Shown: positions 35,488 through 47,420, counted from the first letter of the stretch. The stretch is DNA of 64,000 bases from Rutpela maculata (GCA_936432065.2 OW386293.2:95501795-95565794), one strand, 5' to 3'. The notes: a model not told the origin generated them from the sequence alone. Numbers and translations: made by a program.

Positions 35488-36366
35488 TTGCATAAATACA
35501 CCGTTGGTACATAGTAATTTAGTAATTATAAATAAAATAATAATTCTTGAATTTGTAATATGTTTTATTTTGCTTTTAGTCCGTCTGAGAGTATATTAAA
35601 TCAATTATGTGTATTTAAAAGCTAGACCTAATTTATTCTCTGGTAAATGTTAAAAAAAGCTAGCTTGCGTTTATTCAGTGTAAAACTGTTGTCATTGTTG
35701 GTTGAAATTTAACAATTCGCGAAACGTCATTATACACACATACAATGTGTCAAGTTTCGATAATGTTTCGTCTATCTTCAAAAAGGGAAACACCTGGTAT
35801 ATAAAATATATTTTTTGGATTAGATTTTATATCCTTCTAACGTTTCATCGTAAAGAAATAATTGATTTTATTTTGCCGGGTTTTTAAGACTTTGCTTCTT
35901 CACCTTGTATATGCGTATTTGCTTTCAGTATATTCTAAAACAAACATGAGTTGAAAAAACGTCGCCCACTACATGCGAAATTGCGATATCCCAATCAGCC
36001 AATCCGCCAATCGCCTACAGAATTTTGTCATCCAACGCTAGAAAGTGTGCCTGATACATAATCTTTATAAGGGGTCTGCGAATTTTAATAATCTGCCCAC
36101 AGTGTCAACGTAATATGTTATATATATAAATTTTATTAGGACAGTAGGAGAATGTCATTCGCTTTTTAATATTTTACATACAGGTGGAATGTATGTTTGT
36201 GACATTCCAATTTCACAAGTTTAGAAAAAAAACGTAAGATATATGAAATGGTTTTTGATTTAGTATATTTATCAATCAATGTTATTTTTCACCAGTTGTA
36301 CAATCTGCTAAAACATAATGTATTTTCAACAAATATTACAATTATTAAAAGTAAAACATACATATA
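35488..36366. other. No gene seen
   Basis: AT-rich; the 35702-35887 frame has no motif. Confidence 0.4.
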
Positions 36367-36927
36367 CAGGGTGATTTACCTTAACATGTGGAAAATAGAA
36401 TGGTGTACTAGTCTTCTATGTGGCAAAGTCCCTGCAAAATTTTAGAGCGATCCAAGGTAATTTGTTATATTTTTTTGCATTAAAACTTGCAAATATACAC
36501 TACTATTTTTGTCTTTGGTCAGTGCATAGGGCAGTGAACTCTATACTACGTACCTGGAACGGACCCGTCGTTCAATAAAAGTGAGGCAAATTCTAATCTG
36601 GGCAACCCGCAATCGTGACGGATATTTGTCTATTTCTATCTTATTACGTCATTTGGAAAAAAACGTGCCCTGTTAATTACCTACCTAACTTTTAACTTAT
36701 GCGAATAAGCCAATCTATTTGTTATGAATCAGAGAGGGACAAGTTAAAATCACATTAATCTGTTGCTCCTGACACAGTTTTACTAGACTTTGTTAAAGTC
36801 ACAGATTGGTTAAAGTCATAGAAGGTAATTTTTTTGGTCATATTTTTAAAATTTTTCATTTTCTTAACTCCTTTCGGTAGGGACAACCTACTGAATAATT
36901 TTCCGGATGTTAAAGTAAATCACCCTG
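36367..36927. mobile_element. Tc1/mariner-type MITE, about 561 bp
   Basis: Tips CAGGGTGATTTACC and TTTACTTTAACATCCGG-type inverse, about 28 bp. TA lies outside the left end; the right side reads CATA, so the duplication is imperfect. No transposase. Confidence 0.7.
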
Positions 36928-36942
36928 CATATCTTCTATCAA

Positions 36943-37312
36943 TACAGGGTGTTTGGTACATCGGTAGAAAGTTTTGAGGGGATGATAGAGAAGGTAATTT
37001 AGAACCCATAAGGCCGTTATACAGACAAAGTATCACAGATTTTGAGACGTCGGCCGTTTTAGATATTGTGGCCAGCGAAGTTCCCAGACTTGACACCTCC
37101 CGACTTTCACGACTGGGGACGAATGAAAGAACTTGTTTCCGAGGTTGAAATAACTGACCGCGACCACCTTTTATCAGGAGAATTAATGAAGCAGATGCAA
37201 GAATTAAGAAAGAAATGATATTAGGCGTTACTACCACCGAAGTGGGAAGAAGAGCACGTGGGTGCATTAGAGACGGTGGTCGCATTTTGAACACCGAAAA
37301 TATACAATCGTT
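36943..37312 (+). pseudogene. Mariner-like (DUF4817-type) transposase C-terminus
   Basis: The left tip ACAGGGTGTTTGGTAC opens at 36943. Coding begins near 37080 with PDLTPPDFHDWGRMKELV, which contains the third catalytic Asp of the DDD/E triad in the family's 'SPDLTPxDFFLWG' motif. After a frameshift near 37170 it continues RINEADARIKKEMILG and ends RGCIRDGGRIFEH, the 'NGGHFEH' terminus of this family. There is no N-terminal half. The minus frame 36920-37294 is its shadow. Related to 16355-16748 and 60973-61336. Confidence 0.75.
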
Positions 37313-37402
37313 CTTAATTGTATGTCCGTTTCATTAATTTTAAACATCATAGACATAGACACTTAAGTTTCTTACCTAATAATACGTTTTACTATTGTGA
37401 CG

Positions 37403-37740
37403 TGTTAACACCCCTTTTGTAAACAACCTGTATCGTGTATCCGGAAATTTTAACTCCAGGGTAACACTAAACACTAATTTATTAACTTACTAATAATAAT
37501 GCTGATTACTACAATTACAACAATTAATTACTTTACTAATATTACACCAAGTACTATAATTCACTACTTCAGTCACTTGATCACTTTGCTTTCTTTCTGA
37601 TCTTACTCAACTGGCTATCAAAACTAAACTGTCTGTTATGAGCTTCTCTATGCCTTTATATACCCAAAGATGAGGGATCCAGAATAGTCTGTCATGCTGT
37701 CATCATTCTCTAGATATTTCCAGAGGTCTAGATTATAACA
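37403..37740 (-). mobile_element. Possible solo LTR
   Basis: 338 bp bounded by TGTTATAATC and GTGTTAACA when read on the minus strand. It has a TATATAAAGGC box about 65 bases in and an AATAAA followed by T-rich sequence in the downstream half, the layout of a U3-R-U5 unit. A 4-5 bp target duplication was not found and no partner LTR exists in the window, so this is tentative. Confidence 0.4.
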
Positions 37741-38084
37741 CCGCGCACGCCATCTCTGGGATGATTGCCAAACCAACCGAATTGTCCTTTGTTTACTGTC
37801 TACCTTTTGAACTTAGAGGGAATGCTCATGGTGTCTGAGGGTATAAACATCTAACACTATTTACAGGATCATTGTTTTATTGAATGTACTGCATTCTATG
37901 ATACCATTGGAAGGGGAATAATACAAAGAAGTTTTTAAAATAATATATTTCAGGTGCGCTAGTTTTGGTAAAATGCCGCTTAAATTTCAAAATTAATTTT
38001 ACAGTAACGCACTCAAGTATTTTAATTCTGATGCATATTTTTTTTAATCACATTTCGAACTCTTTGTAACTATTGAAGATTAGA
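37741..38084. other. No gene seen
   Basis: Unremarkable AT-rich sequence. Confidence 0.35.
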
Positions 38085-38409
38085 AAAATTAACAAAGATA
38101 AAACCTTTCAATGGTGTAATGATATTGTTTACTAAGAAATAATAAAATCATTAATAAGAACAAAAAAGTCTCCTGGCTTTGATAACATATGTATTGAAAC
38201 AGTAAAAAGAAAGAAGAAAGAAAGAAGGAAAAGAAATAGCGGAATCGCTGAAATTTATTATAAATAAATGTTTTAATACAGGAGACATTCCCAACTCTCT
38301 CAAAATAGCTGTAGTAAAAAAAAACATTATATAAAAGAAGAGAAATTTTCGTATGTAATATCACTAGTGCTTATTTTATCGAAAATTTTTTCGAAAGTGT
38401 GTTGCCTGG
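38085..38409 (+). pseudogene. Non-LTR RT fragment (fingers region, Jockey-like)
   Basis: Split frames encode KKSPGFDNICIETVK, then FNTGDIPNSLKIAVVKK and FIENFFESV, matching the 'KSpGyDeI..' to 'p..lk.a.v.Pi.K..FEk' stretch before the RT palm. A purine-rich (GAAA)n tract near 38203-38235 has expanded inside it. It is cut off by the palindrome at 38410. No catalytic motif survives. Confidence 0.6.
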
Positions 38410-38519
38410 TAATATAAAGAGTGCAAATTGGCAGTTTATTATCTGATTAAATCCCGACCGCTTTAGCGGGAGGGATTTAATCTTTGATAATAAACTGCCA
38501 ATTTGCACGAGTTATATTA
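38410..38519. mobile_element. Short palindromic MITE, 110 bp
   Basis: Arms of about 50 bp share GTGCAAATTGGCAGTTTATT. The centre is CCCGACCGCTTTAGCGGG. Tips TAATATAA and inverse. Confidence 0.8.
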
Positions 38520-39936
38520 ACTAGGGGCAACTTAGCTTGAAAAAAAATTTTTAGATAAAATTTAAAGCACGAGTGGTATTTGAGGAGAATATTTCACGAA
38601 TAAATAATTCATTAAGTACATCTTCAATATTATGTTTTCTCATTAATTGCCTCCAGACGTTTTCTTGTCACTTTTTAGAGTTTACTGACCTTCATTTTCA
38701 ATTTCCTCGTTAATTTGATATACAGAAATATTTCCAAACCGACTCATATTGTCAAAACAGCAAATCTGAAACAAACGCAGTAGAAACAATGGAGATTCCC
38801 TATATTTTAAAATAATCTAGTGACGTTTCTATGGCAACTAGTAAATAAAACGAGTTGAAACCTTAGATATTATAATATATAGACTGGCTTAACACCTTTC
38901 AGGCGTTTCTGAGGTGCAATATGACGAGGAACGATAGAGAGAGCACTACTTTATTCCCGATATCCCGCCTATTTATTACTATACACTCATGGTTCCGAGA
39001 TTGACATAGAGAGCGCCATCTAGCGCTACCGCTACTAGAGTTATATTCCATAATAATTGTTCATTTATTCATATTTACGTATTTAATCCTTATTTTTAAC
39101 TTACGAAGTTTACAAATTATGTTGAGGTTTGCTTCGTTAGGCAGAGTGAATTTTAAATACAACAAATTAAAATATTGCACAGCTTTGATTCAACTAGTTA
39201 CTTTTTGATAGATTACCGTATGGAAGTAGGTACATAGGTACATTTTTAGTTTGTTTCCAGAGCGAATGTGTTTACTTGACATTTATAATGATTTGCTTAA
39301 CTTTGTAACTACATGCTACATTATTGAGCTATTGAAAGCTGTGCTTGACTTGTTCCTGTATTATGAGCTACGTATATTAAGTACAATCTTTGTATATTAT
39401 TCTTACCTGATTGAAAAGTAGGCAAATTGAAATAGTTACAGATAGGCAAGGGTTATAGCCTATATATTTCAGACAGGCTTCTCTTTGGAACTGACGATTG
39501 TTTACTATATATGTGGTGTGTTTATGTTTGCTAGTTTGCAATTAGTAATAAGCTAGAGAAGATATTTATAGATAAAATTTAAAAGCGCGAGTTGCCCTAT
39601 TTGCGAAAAATATTTCACGAAACGAAACGTCAAAAAATTACCGCAGTATTTGCCGCTGCAGCGACATAAAAAATTAGAGCGATAAATTTTGCATGTTGGT
39701 ACTGTCAAAAGCCGATCTAGCTTGAATTACCACTAATAATGACATTTGATTGGTGCAATGTTGTGAAAAAACGGGCTCTCATTGGCTATAGCGTTAATGA
39801 GTGAAATAATCTCAGTAATTTCTATAATCTAGCAGACATTTTCGAAAAAATTATTTGTGTATATCTGACCAATAAAAATCTATCTATCTGTAAGGAAGGT
39901 GTACAGACTGGCATGCCTAGGGATAAGGATAGGACA
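38520..39936. other. No gene; a diverged direct repeat
   Basis: TAGATAAAATTTAAA followed by a CGAGT block and AATATTTCACGAA occurs at 38552-38600 and again at 39567-39621 in the same orientation. No ORF or TIR links them. The sequence AGCGCCATCTAGCGCT at about 39011 is a common insect repeat motif. Confidence 0.4.
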
Positions 39937-41313
39937 GGGTGTCCACTGAGGTCATTTAAAGTGATTTTAGTCACTTTTTTCTTTTTAAGTAACTTAAAGT
40001 CACTTTTTAGACAAAAAGGGTCACTATAGGTCACTTTTTACAAAGAAAATTAATATTTTTCGAGTTTTGACTGATTGTTATATATTTTAATTACTGAAGA
40101 TAAAACCCAAATGAATCTTATGCAAAATTAAATGTAATTAATTAGATTAGACAATATGAAAACAAAGCATATTTGGTACCTATAACAACTGATCTACTGT
40201 CCAAAGCCAAGGGAGCCCACAAGAGCTACCTAAATTATCTCGACGCAGAAAAAAAGAACTAAGAAAACTTACTGAAAACGAAAAAATAAAAAAGATGGCA
40301 GAAAGAGAAAAAATTGTAATGGCAGAAAAACAATGTAAAACTGGAAAATTTAAAGGCTAAATCCAAAGAAAAGAGAAAGAGATTAAAAAAAAAGCCGCAG
40401 ATAGTTTATTTCAAGAGGCATCCATCATCTAAACTTCAAAAGTCACTAAATAAGGAGGATATTGAAGGTGCGCGAGTAGTCAAGGAGTTGTTGGATGCTT
40501 ACTACGTGGTAAGAACCGAAGAAAAATATAAAATGAAGGAAGTGGATGGTGTAACTGACAAAACTGATAAAAGGAAAAGTTCTTTATTAACTAAAGTTTT
40601 ACCAAAGAAGCCAAGACTTGAATAGATTATAGTTATCCTTTATTATTATTGTGTTACTAATATATTTTTTTATTATTACTTATTTATTACTTAGAGATAA
40701 CAATGCATTTGATTGTTTTCCTTTTATAGAAAATATATTGTTTGTTTTTCTTTGAGAATTGTTTTTTTTTAAGTAAAGTTTAAGTTATATTCGTTCTAAA
40801 AACAAAAATAATTTCTTATTACTAACCACATATGGGCCGGATAAGTGAACTAGTTTTATGGAAAAATTAATACGAAATTCTATCAAAATGTAAAATACAC
40901 TATGTTCTATTCGAATGTGTCAATATCTCAAAATGGCCGAAAATTCGCATACGACCTTGTCACTTTGGTAGTATGTTGTTATTATCATTTTTTGTATTAC
41001 TAATATATTTATTTTATTATAACTAGACTTATAGACTATATTGTTTGTTTTTCTTTGAGATTGTTTTTTATAGTTAATTTGTTAACATATTGTTCTGAAA
41101 ATATAATACTTCAATTAAAAATATTGGATGTCTATGTAATATTGTTCTATGATTGCTTTTAGATCTTTCCCTGTGTTTGAATATGACCAAATTTTGTTTT
41201 CAAGTCACTTAAATGTCACTTTTTACTTTTAAGTGGGTCACTTTTGATCACTTTTTTAAAAGCTGTTGGGTCACTCGATAACTTTTTTTTTCAAATAACC
41301 GGTGGAAACCCTG
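39937..41313. mobile_element. hAT-like element, 1.38 kb
   Basis: Tips CAGGGTGTCCAC and GTGGAAACCCTG; ATAGGA lies directly outside both. GTCACTTTTT-type iterons are frequent near each end (39965-40040 and 41205-41280). The middle has decayed coding signal: a Lys/Glu-rich coiled-coil-like stretch (LRKLTENEKIKKMAEREK, about 40250) and a C-terminal block ending LPKKPRLE with TAA at about 40625. No catalytic domain is seen. The flank is a (GGATAA)n tract, which makes the duplication uncertain. Confidence 0.6.
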
Positions 41314-41329
41314 ATAGGATAAGAATAAG

Positions 41330-43262
41330 GATAAGGATAATTGGAGCAATGCCAACCACGTCTACTGCAGCCATGGAAGCTCCACTCTGTCTATCTCCTC
41401 TACGTGAATAGTGAGGCAGTATTAGCAGCATACAATCTGAAAATAAACGGATACGAGACCGTTCCAAGAAAAGGATACTATACCGAGATATTTCAGCAAA
41501 TAGAAAACAACCGACTCCTATACATGCAGTCAGATAAAATCGCAAACCGTGACTTCACAAAAACCTTCAGGTACACATACATAACTGACAGGGGATAGGA
41601 GGGAATAAGGCAACTGCAAAGACATCCTAATGATACCATACGGATTCAAAATGTCAAGAAGCACTGAAGAAGGAGCTATGGAGAATCAACCAGGGACAGA
41701 CATTAGCCTGAACCTGGGCAGCATCACAACAATATTCCGAGCGGAAGTCAGAACTATAGAAATCTGTGCACGAGAAATGGTACGGAGGTCTTACACAGTG
41801 ATATGAATTCGTATCAACCCTGACAGCCAAGCAGCTGTTAAAGCTCTGGATGCAGTAGAGACATGTTTCAAAACGGCAAAAGACTGATCTTGATTTCCAA
41901 GGGCGGCTCAAGATAAATTTTCCACCCGGGCAAGAGCACTTTTTGGCGCCCCTCCCTGAGATAATCACGGAAATCACAGAAATCACAAAAATCACAGACG
42001 TACTATGTACTAACGTTGAAGAATATTCCTTTGGACCTCCCGATCACTACTTTTTAAGGTAACACAAAATTGTCTCTCGATAGTTATGTGGCTGATAGTA
42101 CATCCAAAAATAAAGGTACACTTAAAGGGGAATAATAAATATCAGTTCTTCTGCAATATCTTCTGACCGCCTTAAAATATAAAATTCATATTTTAAAATT
42201 AGATATAACCAGTCTGGACATCAGTTTACATCGCATCAATCAAACCCTCTCCTCTACTAATAGGTAGTTTTAAGGGGTGGCTGTCAGTATTTTACCCATA
42301 ACTTTTTTATTTTTTACATATTTCTAAAAATTCTTATAAAAAAATAATTTTCAGATTAGAAATAAAAAAAAGATATTCTTATAAACAATTCTCAAGTAAC
42401 TTATGTTTACACATCAATGTGCATTTACAACATTTTATTAATAATTATTGTTAATTTACAAAATAAATTTTTTTGTCTACACCATCTGAACGCTATTATA
42501 ATGAGAGGACCACCGACACAAGTTTACTTAGAGGAAAGTTCCTCTTTATTGCTTTAATATTTCATACAAAACAAATTGCCATTTATTTATTTTATTTATT
42601 TATAAACAGTAAACTACTAAGATATGAAATACAAACAGCTAATGTTGGTATAACAATTTCCTGAATATTCTGATTTTTTTCTGAATGAAAGTGCATGTTG
42701 CCTGCCTTCATTTATGCAAAATCTTTAATGATCGACTCCGTGTCAGTCAATTTTAGGGCCAAAAGCTTGAGGTATGAGTAGCTAAATGAAAATGTTTGTG
42801 TTACATTTTTGAATTATTTAGGCGGTTTTAATATTATTCGACTGTTCTGCATTATTGCCATTTTAACTGATAGAGATACTGATATTATTTGATATTATTT
42901 TTCAACGAATACTAATAAAAAGGGTACATTAAAGAAAAATTAAATAATTTTTGCCCTCACGTTGGCGCCCCTCCGAGCCTGCACCCCGGGCAGTCGCCCG
43001 GGTTGCCCGGCCCTTAAGCCGTCCCTGTCGATTTCCTAGCAAAACTGGCGGAATATTGCGGCGTACAACTGGAGTGAACAATAAGACACCAGAGTAATGT
43101 AGATGATGAGAAAGCAGATAAGCTGGTCAGAGAAGGCTCAAAAACTGCCTCGATGGGACGTGAGACAATTTGCGGGATATAATATAATGCCGCAAGAGGA
43201 TTGGTAAAGGTATTGTCAGAAAGACAACTTGTTTTGAATAGAGGCGCTAGAAATGAGATAGT
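41330..43262 (+). pseudogene. I/R1/LOA-like retrotransposon RNase H region, split
   Basis: The RT C-terminus and linker (GAMPTTSTAAMEAPLCLSPL at 41345; AAYNLKINGYET, then FTKTFRYTY at 41430-41590) precede an RNase H domain. Its second half reads LNLGSITTIFRAEVRTIEIC (41710), DSQAAVKALDAVET (41820) and, after a 1.13-kb hAT insert, LAKLAEYCGVQLE (43036), then DDEKADKLVREGSKT (43100). The first RNase H Asp (TDGS) is degraded. Stops and one frameshift are present. The protein continues at 44585 after another interruption. Confidence 0.8.
41898..43027. mobile_element. hAT-like element, 1.13 kb, in the RNase H gene
   Basis: Tips CAAGGGCGGCTCAAG and CTTAAGCCGTCCCTG. The 8-mers TTGATTTC (41890-41897) and TCGATTTC (43028-43035) form a 7-of-8 duplication. 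The right end is a C/G-rich hairpin (CCCGGGCAGTCGCCCGGG) preceded by GGCGCCCC; the left end has GGCGCCCC too. No transposase. Confidence 0.8.
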
Positions 43263-43466
43263 CACGTATGTTCATTGCTTCTAGACCACTCAGAACCATA
43301 GATTAAAGACTTATATATTATATATAGATAGGAAACTCCCAGTATTTTTTTGAATAGCAAACATTACGTCGCGGGTGGCGCTGTATTCCCGCCTTTTATA
43401 TATAGGGGGGGTGGGGGGGGTCGGTACAGGCGGGAATTTTAAACGATTTTTAAACAAATTCCTTAG

Positions 43467-43612
43467 GCCACCTTTAGACTATAAAAATTCTTTGACAAAG
43501 ATCTTTTATAAAAAATATTTTATGAGATAAAATATCTATCAAATTACCCATAAAATATCTTCTATAAAAGATCTTTGTCAGAGAATTTTTATAGTCTAAT
43601 CTAATGGTGGGC
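43467..43612. mobile_element. Hairpin MITE, about 146 bp
   Basis: Arms share AGACTATAAAAATTCT and GACAAAGATCTTTTATA. Tips GCCACC and inverse GGTGGGC. No ORF. Confidence 0.65.
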
Positions 43613-43809
43613 TTAAAATTAAATAAGTCATTTCGAAACTAGAAATTGATCATTTATTAACTTAACGGAAAATCATTACAATAAATGCAATAACATTTAA
43701 AAAGTAACTAACGTAAGTAAAATTATTACAAAAGTATTAAGATGTTCAAGCTGCGTTGAAATAAGTAAAGTGTTAAAGTAACTAATGTATCAAAATACCT
43801 GTAATACAA

Positions 43810-44200
43810 TTAAATGATATACATTTTCTCGTCCTTATTTAGAATTTTTAGAAGTAAAAACATAACACGTAGAACCCATCAGTCTTTAAAATTCAATAAT
43901 ACCACAGTCGTTTTTAGTCAATTTCTTGGGAGCCACGTTCTTTACAAATCAATAATATGTATTTTCACATCCTTAGAATTTTTTGAAATAGCAACACAAC
44001 ACGAAGAACCCATATCAGTCTTTAAAATTCAATAATACAGTCGTTTTTAGTCAATTTCTTGGGAGCCACGTTCTTTACAAATTAATATGCATTTTCACGT
44101 CCTCTTGTTAGAACAACACAACATCACAGTTTTTAATATTCAACAGAACAGCGTCGTTTCTAGTTAATTTTATTGGAAACTCATATTATTTACAAATAAG
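43810..44200. repeat. Tandem repeat, about 133-bp unit, about 3 copies
   Basis: AGTCTTTAAAATTCAATAAT starts units at 43880 and 44015. Each unit includes TTTCTTGGGAGCCACG, then TTCACATCC or TTCACGTCC, and AACACAACA. A partial unit precedes and a degenerate one follows. Confidence 0.8.
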
Positions 44201-44584
44201 CAAACGGATTAGCACACATATGTAAACAATAATGGCGTGACAACTGAAAGCTGAAAGTACGAAAATAGTGACCCTCGAAGATATAGAGGAAAATAGAGAT
44301 TGCTAAATGGCTGTTTGTTTGTTCGGCCCACAACTGTAAACAAGAAATTAATTAATTAATCCCTATTAATCCCCGATTCTCTTGACTGGTACTAAATAAT
44401 GTGTTCGGTAAGGGATGCTCTCTAATATGGCTTTTAGAATAATTTGCGTATTATTTACTTTCGTGTTCTATTGTGTTTTGTGGGTGTTTACTACGCCTCT
44501 CGCGTACCTTGCCATATGTGTTAAGAACAAATATACGCGTTGTTGTAAAATTGATCTATTCTTCCCTATATGCTCGAAGCTAGT

Positions 44585-45060
44585 GATAGTCGGGCAAAAT
44601 CCAGATTTGCGCAGCCGTCATATGATTCATGTACAAGTAGCGACACAGCGAGGTAATGGAAGACTAAACGCAGTTTTGAAAATTAGTGGGAGTGCGCATA
44701 GCCTGCTCAGAACTGAGACCAACGAACTGCTCAAGTTGAAATGTATAATGGGCATCCTAACGGGACACTGCACACTAAATAAACACCTAACCAACATGGT
44801 AAGAGACAATCCAGAGTGAGTGAGTGTGGATGTATGGTGAGGATGAGGAAACTCCTCACCGCATTATGTAAATGCCCAGCCTTAATGATTGGAAGGCTTT
44901 CACTTTTGTGACCACGGAAGAAACAGTCAGAGCTCCCATCGATTTTACAGAATGAGAGGAAAATATGCCGTTTGTTACAAAACCAAACACGATATGATCT
45001 AAAAAAAAACGATTTTAGGCACAATGCCGTAATTATGTACATTTTATTTTGTTATACTCA
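44585..45060 (+). pseudogene. Same retrotransposon, C-terminal zinc-knuckle region
   Basis: Encodes RTETNELLKLKCIMG, then ILTGHCTLNKHLTNM, the 'LTGHxxLxxHL' signature after RNase H, followed after frameshifts by DEETPH and CKCPALM of the terminal CCHC-like motif. Matches what should follow 43262, so both are probably one element broken by the 43264-44583 segment. The continuous frame 44415-44819 therefore joins unrelated DNA. Confidence 0.7.
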
Positions 45061-45192
45061 CATGCTGTAAAAATAAGTAACTATCTTCATTGCCAGAGCC
45101 ATCACTTGTGGGAGTTGTCCTGTAAACTCAAACGAGCTGTCCAAGGTCGTTTCGAGGAACAAATCACATCTGAATTATGATTAGAAGAAGGT

Positions 45193-45965
45193 TTATGATA
45201 AGATTATCGAAAAAATTGACTCAGGAAAAAGTTATATCTCTTTCTTGAACGTTCCAAGCAGCTTAAACACAGAGTGTTCTCTTTAACAATGTTTCGACCC
45301 TCTCTCACCTTCGCAAGCAATAGACTGATGAAAGAAGTTTTGCCACTTCCGCTTGGATGAACGTTCCAAGCGAAAGTGGCAAAACTTCTCATCAGTCTAT
45401 TGCTTGCGAAGGTGAGAGAGGGTCGAAACATTGTTAAAGAGAACACTCTGTGTTTATGCTGCTTCTCGACTTGAACTTCATGGAAGGTCCAATGTGCAAC
45501 ATCTCAAAGCAACATGGTTCAGGTGCTTCAATATTGTAAACTCAATATTTAGGACGAGTGTACAACAAGGGAGGAATCAGTGTACTGTACAGGACATTTC
45601 AAAACATACGAAGTAGCTCCAGGCTAATGGGTGATGTCACGATGCTTCTTACCGGAGACTTCGACCAGACAGATGCAGCCAGTCGTGCCAAGGTGAACCC
45701 GTGCCTAAGCAACGAGATCAAGACGTGTTTGAAGTCGTCCTGCTTGTGGCCAAAGATCGAAATACTGTCTCTTAAGGAAAATTTGAGAGTATATTTATGA
45801 GGCCACTTGGAAGCAGGATATTTTGCGGAGCTACTTCTGAAAATCGGCTATGGCAATATAAAAGAGATGGGGGTGGGGATCGAGCTACTTGACAGTTTGT
45901 GTGACATGGTGAAGGACATCAAGACAGTGTCCGAAAGGATGTACTTTGATTTGGAGGTTTAAGGG
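45193..45965 (+). pseudogene. Helitron Pif1-like helicase fragment with inverted P-loop duplication
   Basis: VYDKIIEKIDSGKSYISFLN (45194) leads into the Walker A region (SGSGKTSFISLLLAKVREG in one copy). Then follow ASRLELHGRS (45462), QDIRSSSRLMGDVTMLLTGD with the Walker B-like LLTGDFDQT (45600-45670), CLKSSCLWPKIEILSLKENL (45730) and, after a stop, GYFAELLLKIG (45810). These are helicase motifs I-III in order. Between FLNVPS and the forward P-loop lies a 102-bp inverted copy of the P-loop segment. There is no Rep domain and no terminus nearby. Confidence 0.75.
45256..45468. repeat. Inverted duplication, arms about 102 bp, 9-bp spacer
   Basis: 45256-45357 is the reverse complement of 45367-45468 with about five differences. 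The minus frame 45204-45446 reads the inverted P-loop and is an artefact of this duplication, not a separate gene. Confidence 0.9.
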
Positions 45966-46834
45966 TTAAATCGATTTTGTGGTTGAAGGACATGCTATCG
46001 AAATTTATAATTCTCTGTTGGAGAAGTTCAGTGCCATTGCAGTGACATAACAACTCCATAGACTTAGCGGTCAAGGAGGAATACAAGGTACAGTACCCCA
46101 ACTTTAGAGAGAAAGTCCGGTTGTATTGAAATTTGGACAGTAAGTTAGTGTTAGATAGAGGAAGAACTGCATAGTTTTTGAACCGTAAAAGTTATGAAAC
46201 TTTAAAAAATGCACATGAAGAGTGTTGAAATCTTTGATAAAATTCTACGGGTGCAAAAATACTGCTTAGTATATCGACGAACGGTTTGTCAATCATCGAC
46301 TGATGATTAAAATTAAAATAAAAAAAAAATTATTGATTGTTCAATAATCAAGTATATAGAAATTCCAATAATCCGGCGAAGAGTTTAATGTTTAGTTACT
46401 ATTTAGTTTATTATATCATAATAAAAATTGACACATAACACAATTACAATAGCAGTTGTAATCGTTCTTGTTCAGTCGCTATCTAAATTAGTCAATCGTA
46501 TTTATTTAGTGATTTTTGTTGCAGCCGCATCATGCACCTGTTCCACGAAACCGACTCAACGTTCTTAACAAAAATTTCTTGATGGAGAACACTTCGGACA
46601 CACCCAAATCATCCAAATGTCTGTACCTCCCCCGGGGCTCATCATCGGCCCCTATACAAGGTAAGAATAGCTAATAGAAAATTGCAAAGTTAAACCTTCT
46701 TTGTCATTCCGAAATTTTGGTAGACAATTTTTATTAATAAACGCAGTGGAAGTCTTTTAAATATATTTAATAATGGTAATAATAATAAACGACTTTATTG
46801 AGATAATAAAATATCCACAATATAAATATAATGC
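45966..46834. other. No gene seen
   Basis: AT-rich, with a GC-richer patch at about 46530-46660 that has no supported coding assignment. Confidence 0.35.
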
Positions 46835-47420
46835 GCATACTTTTGTAACAGGCCTTTTGTACATTATGTAGGTACTTTACAACTCTTGCTATTCCATCTG
46901 TGCCAGGATGAGATGATGTTTTCTTCCATTTTCTTTGAATTTGCATTTCGTATACGCATTCCTTTCACCATCTGGTCCAAAGATCTTGCGCCATTTTTTG
47001 ATGCCGTTAAAATTGATGCAATGAAACTTCCTTAACATTTGATAAGTTTGATGTTGGTATTGACGTTAAAGGTTGAGGTGTGCCGAGGTTAATGGATTAA
47101 GATCGTTTGGATCAACGCATAATGGGTATAAGAAACGAGAATTAAGGTATGCTTCAATCCGAATCAAAGCTGTGCTGAATTTTTTGTACGTAATCATAAC
47201 TTCACCAATGTGGTACTTTATTGATTTTATGTTAGCCTTTCATAACCCTTCGAAATGATCGTGGAGGTATAAAATGCCAGAAAATATTTTGCTGCCCCAT
47301 CTCAGTTAGACACTCCTATTTAACTGGCTTGAGGAATTTTTGGAGCAGCATTGGCTTCCATGAAATTTGTGCCATTGTACCAATTTAATTGAAGCAAATA
47401 GGGGCAAACGTGAAGTTTGC
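46835..47420 (-). pseudogene. BEL/Pao integrase C-terminal fragment
   Basis: On the minus strand: YNGTNFMEANAAPKIPQ (47375), then MGQQNIFWHFIPPRSFRRVM (47300), followed with frame changes by YPLCVDPNDLNPL (47105), TSIPTSNLSNVKE (47040), KMAQDLWTRW (46985) and GIARVVKYLHN (46880). This order is the catalytic-core end and the C-terminal domain of BEL/Pao integrases. At least two stops and two frameshifts. It is not the continuation of the pol at 33075-34620, which lies 12 kb away in the wrong order. Confidence 0.75.

Larger units (their letters stand above)
43264..44583. other. Second interruption of the retrotransposon gene
   Basis: Separates the RNase H block from its zinc-knuckle tail. AGATAGTC (43256-43263) and TGATAGTC (44584-44591) flank it, a possible 7-8 bp duplication. 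Contents are a G-run at about 43406-43421, a hairpin MITE and a tandem repeat. No clear TIRs. The N-terminal part of the frame 44415-44819 lies here and is not native to the retroelement. Confidence 0.45.

Noticed and set aside
36920..37294. 124-codon minus-strand ORF as a gene
   Set aside because: It is the shadow of the plus-strand mariner transposase C-terminus, which carries recognisable motifs.
44415..44819. 134-codon ORF with an N-terminal hydrophobic segment as a membrane protein
   Set aside because: Only its second half has meaning (retrotransposon zinc-knuckle region); the hydrophobic part lies in an unrelated insertion.
45204..45446. Minus-strand P-loop ORF as an ATPase gene
   Set aside because: It is the inverted duplicate of the plus-strand helicase P-loop.
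33075..47420. The BEL/Pao pol (33-34.6 kb) and integrase (46.8-47.4 kb) as one element
   Set aside because: Both are minus strand, but the integrase would lie upstream of the protease; they must be separate copies.
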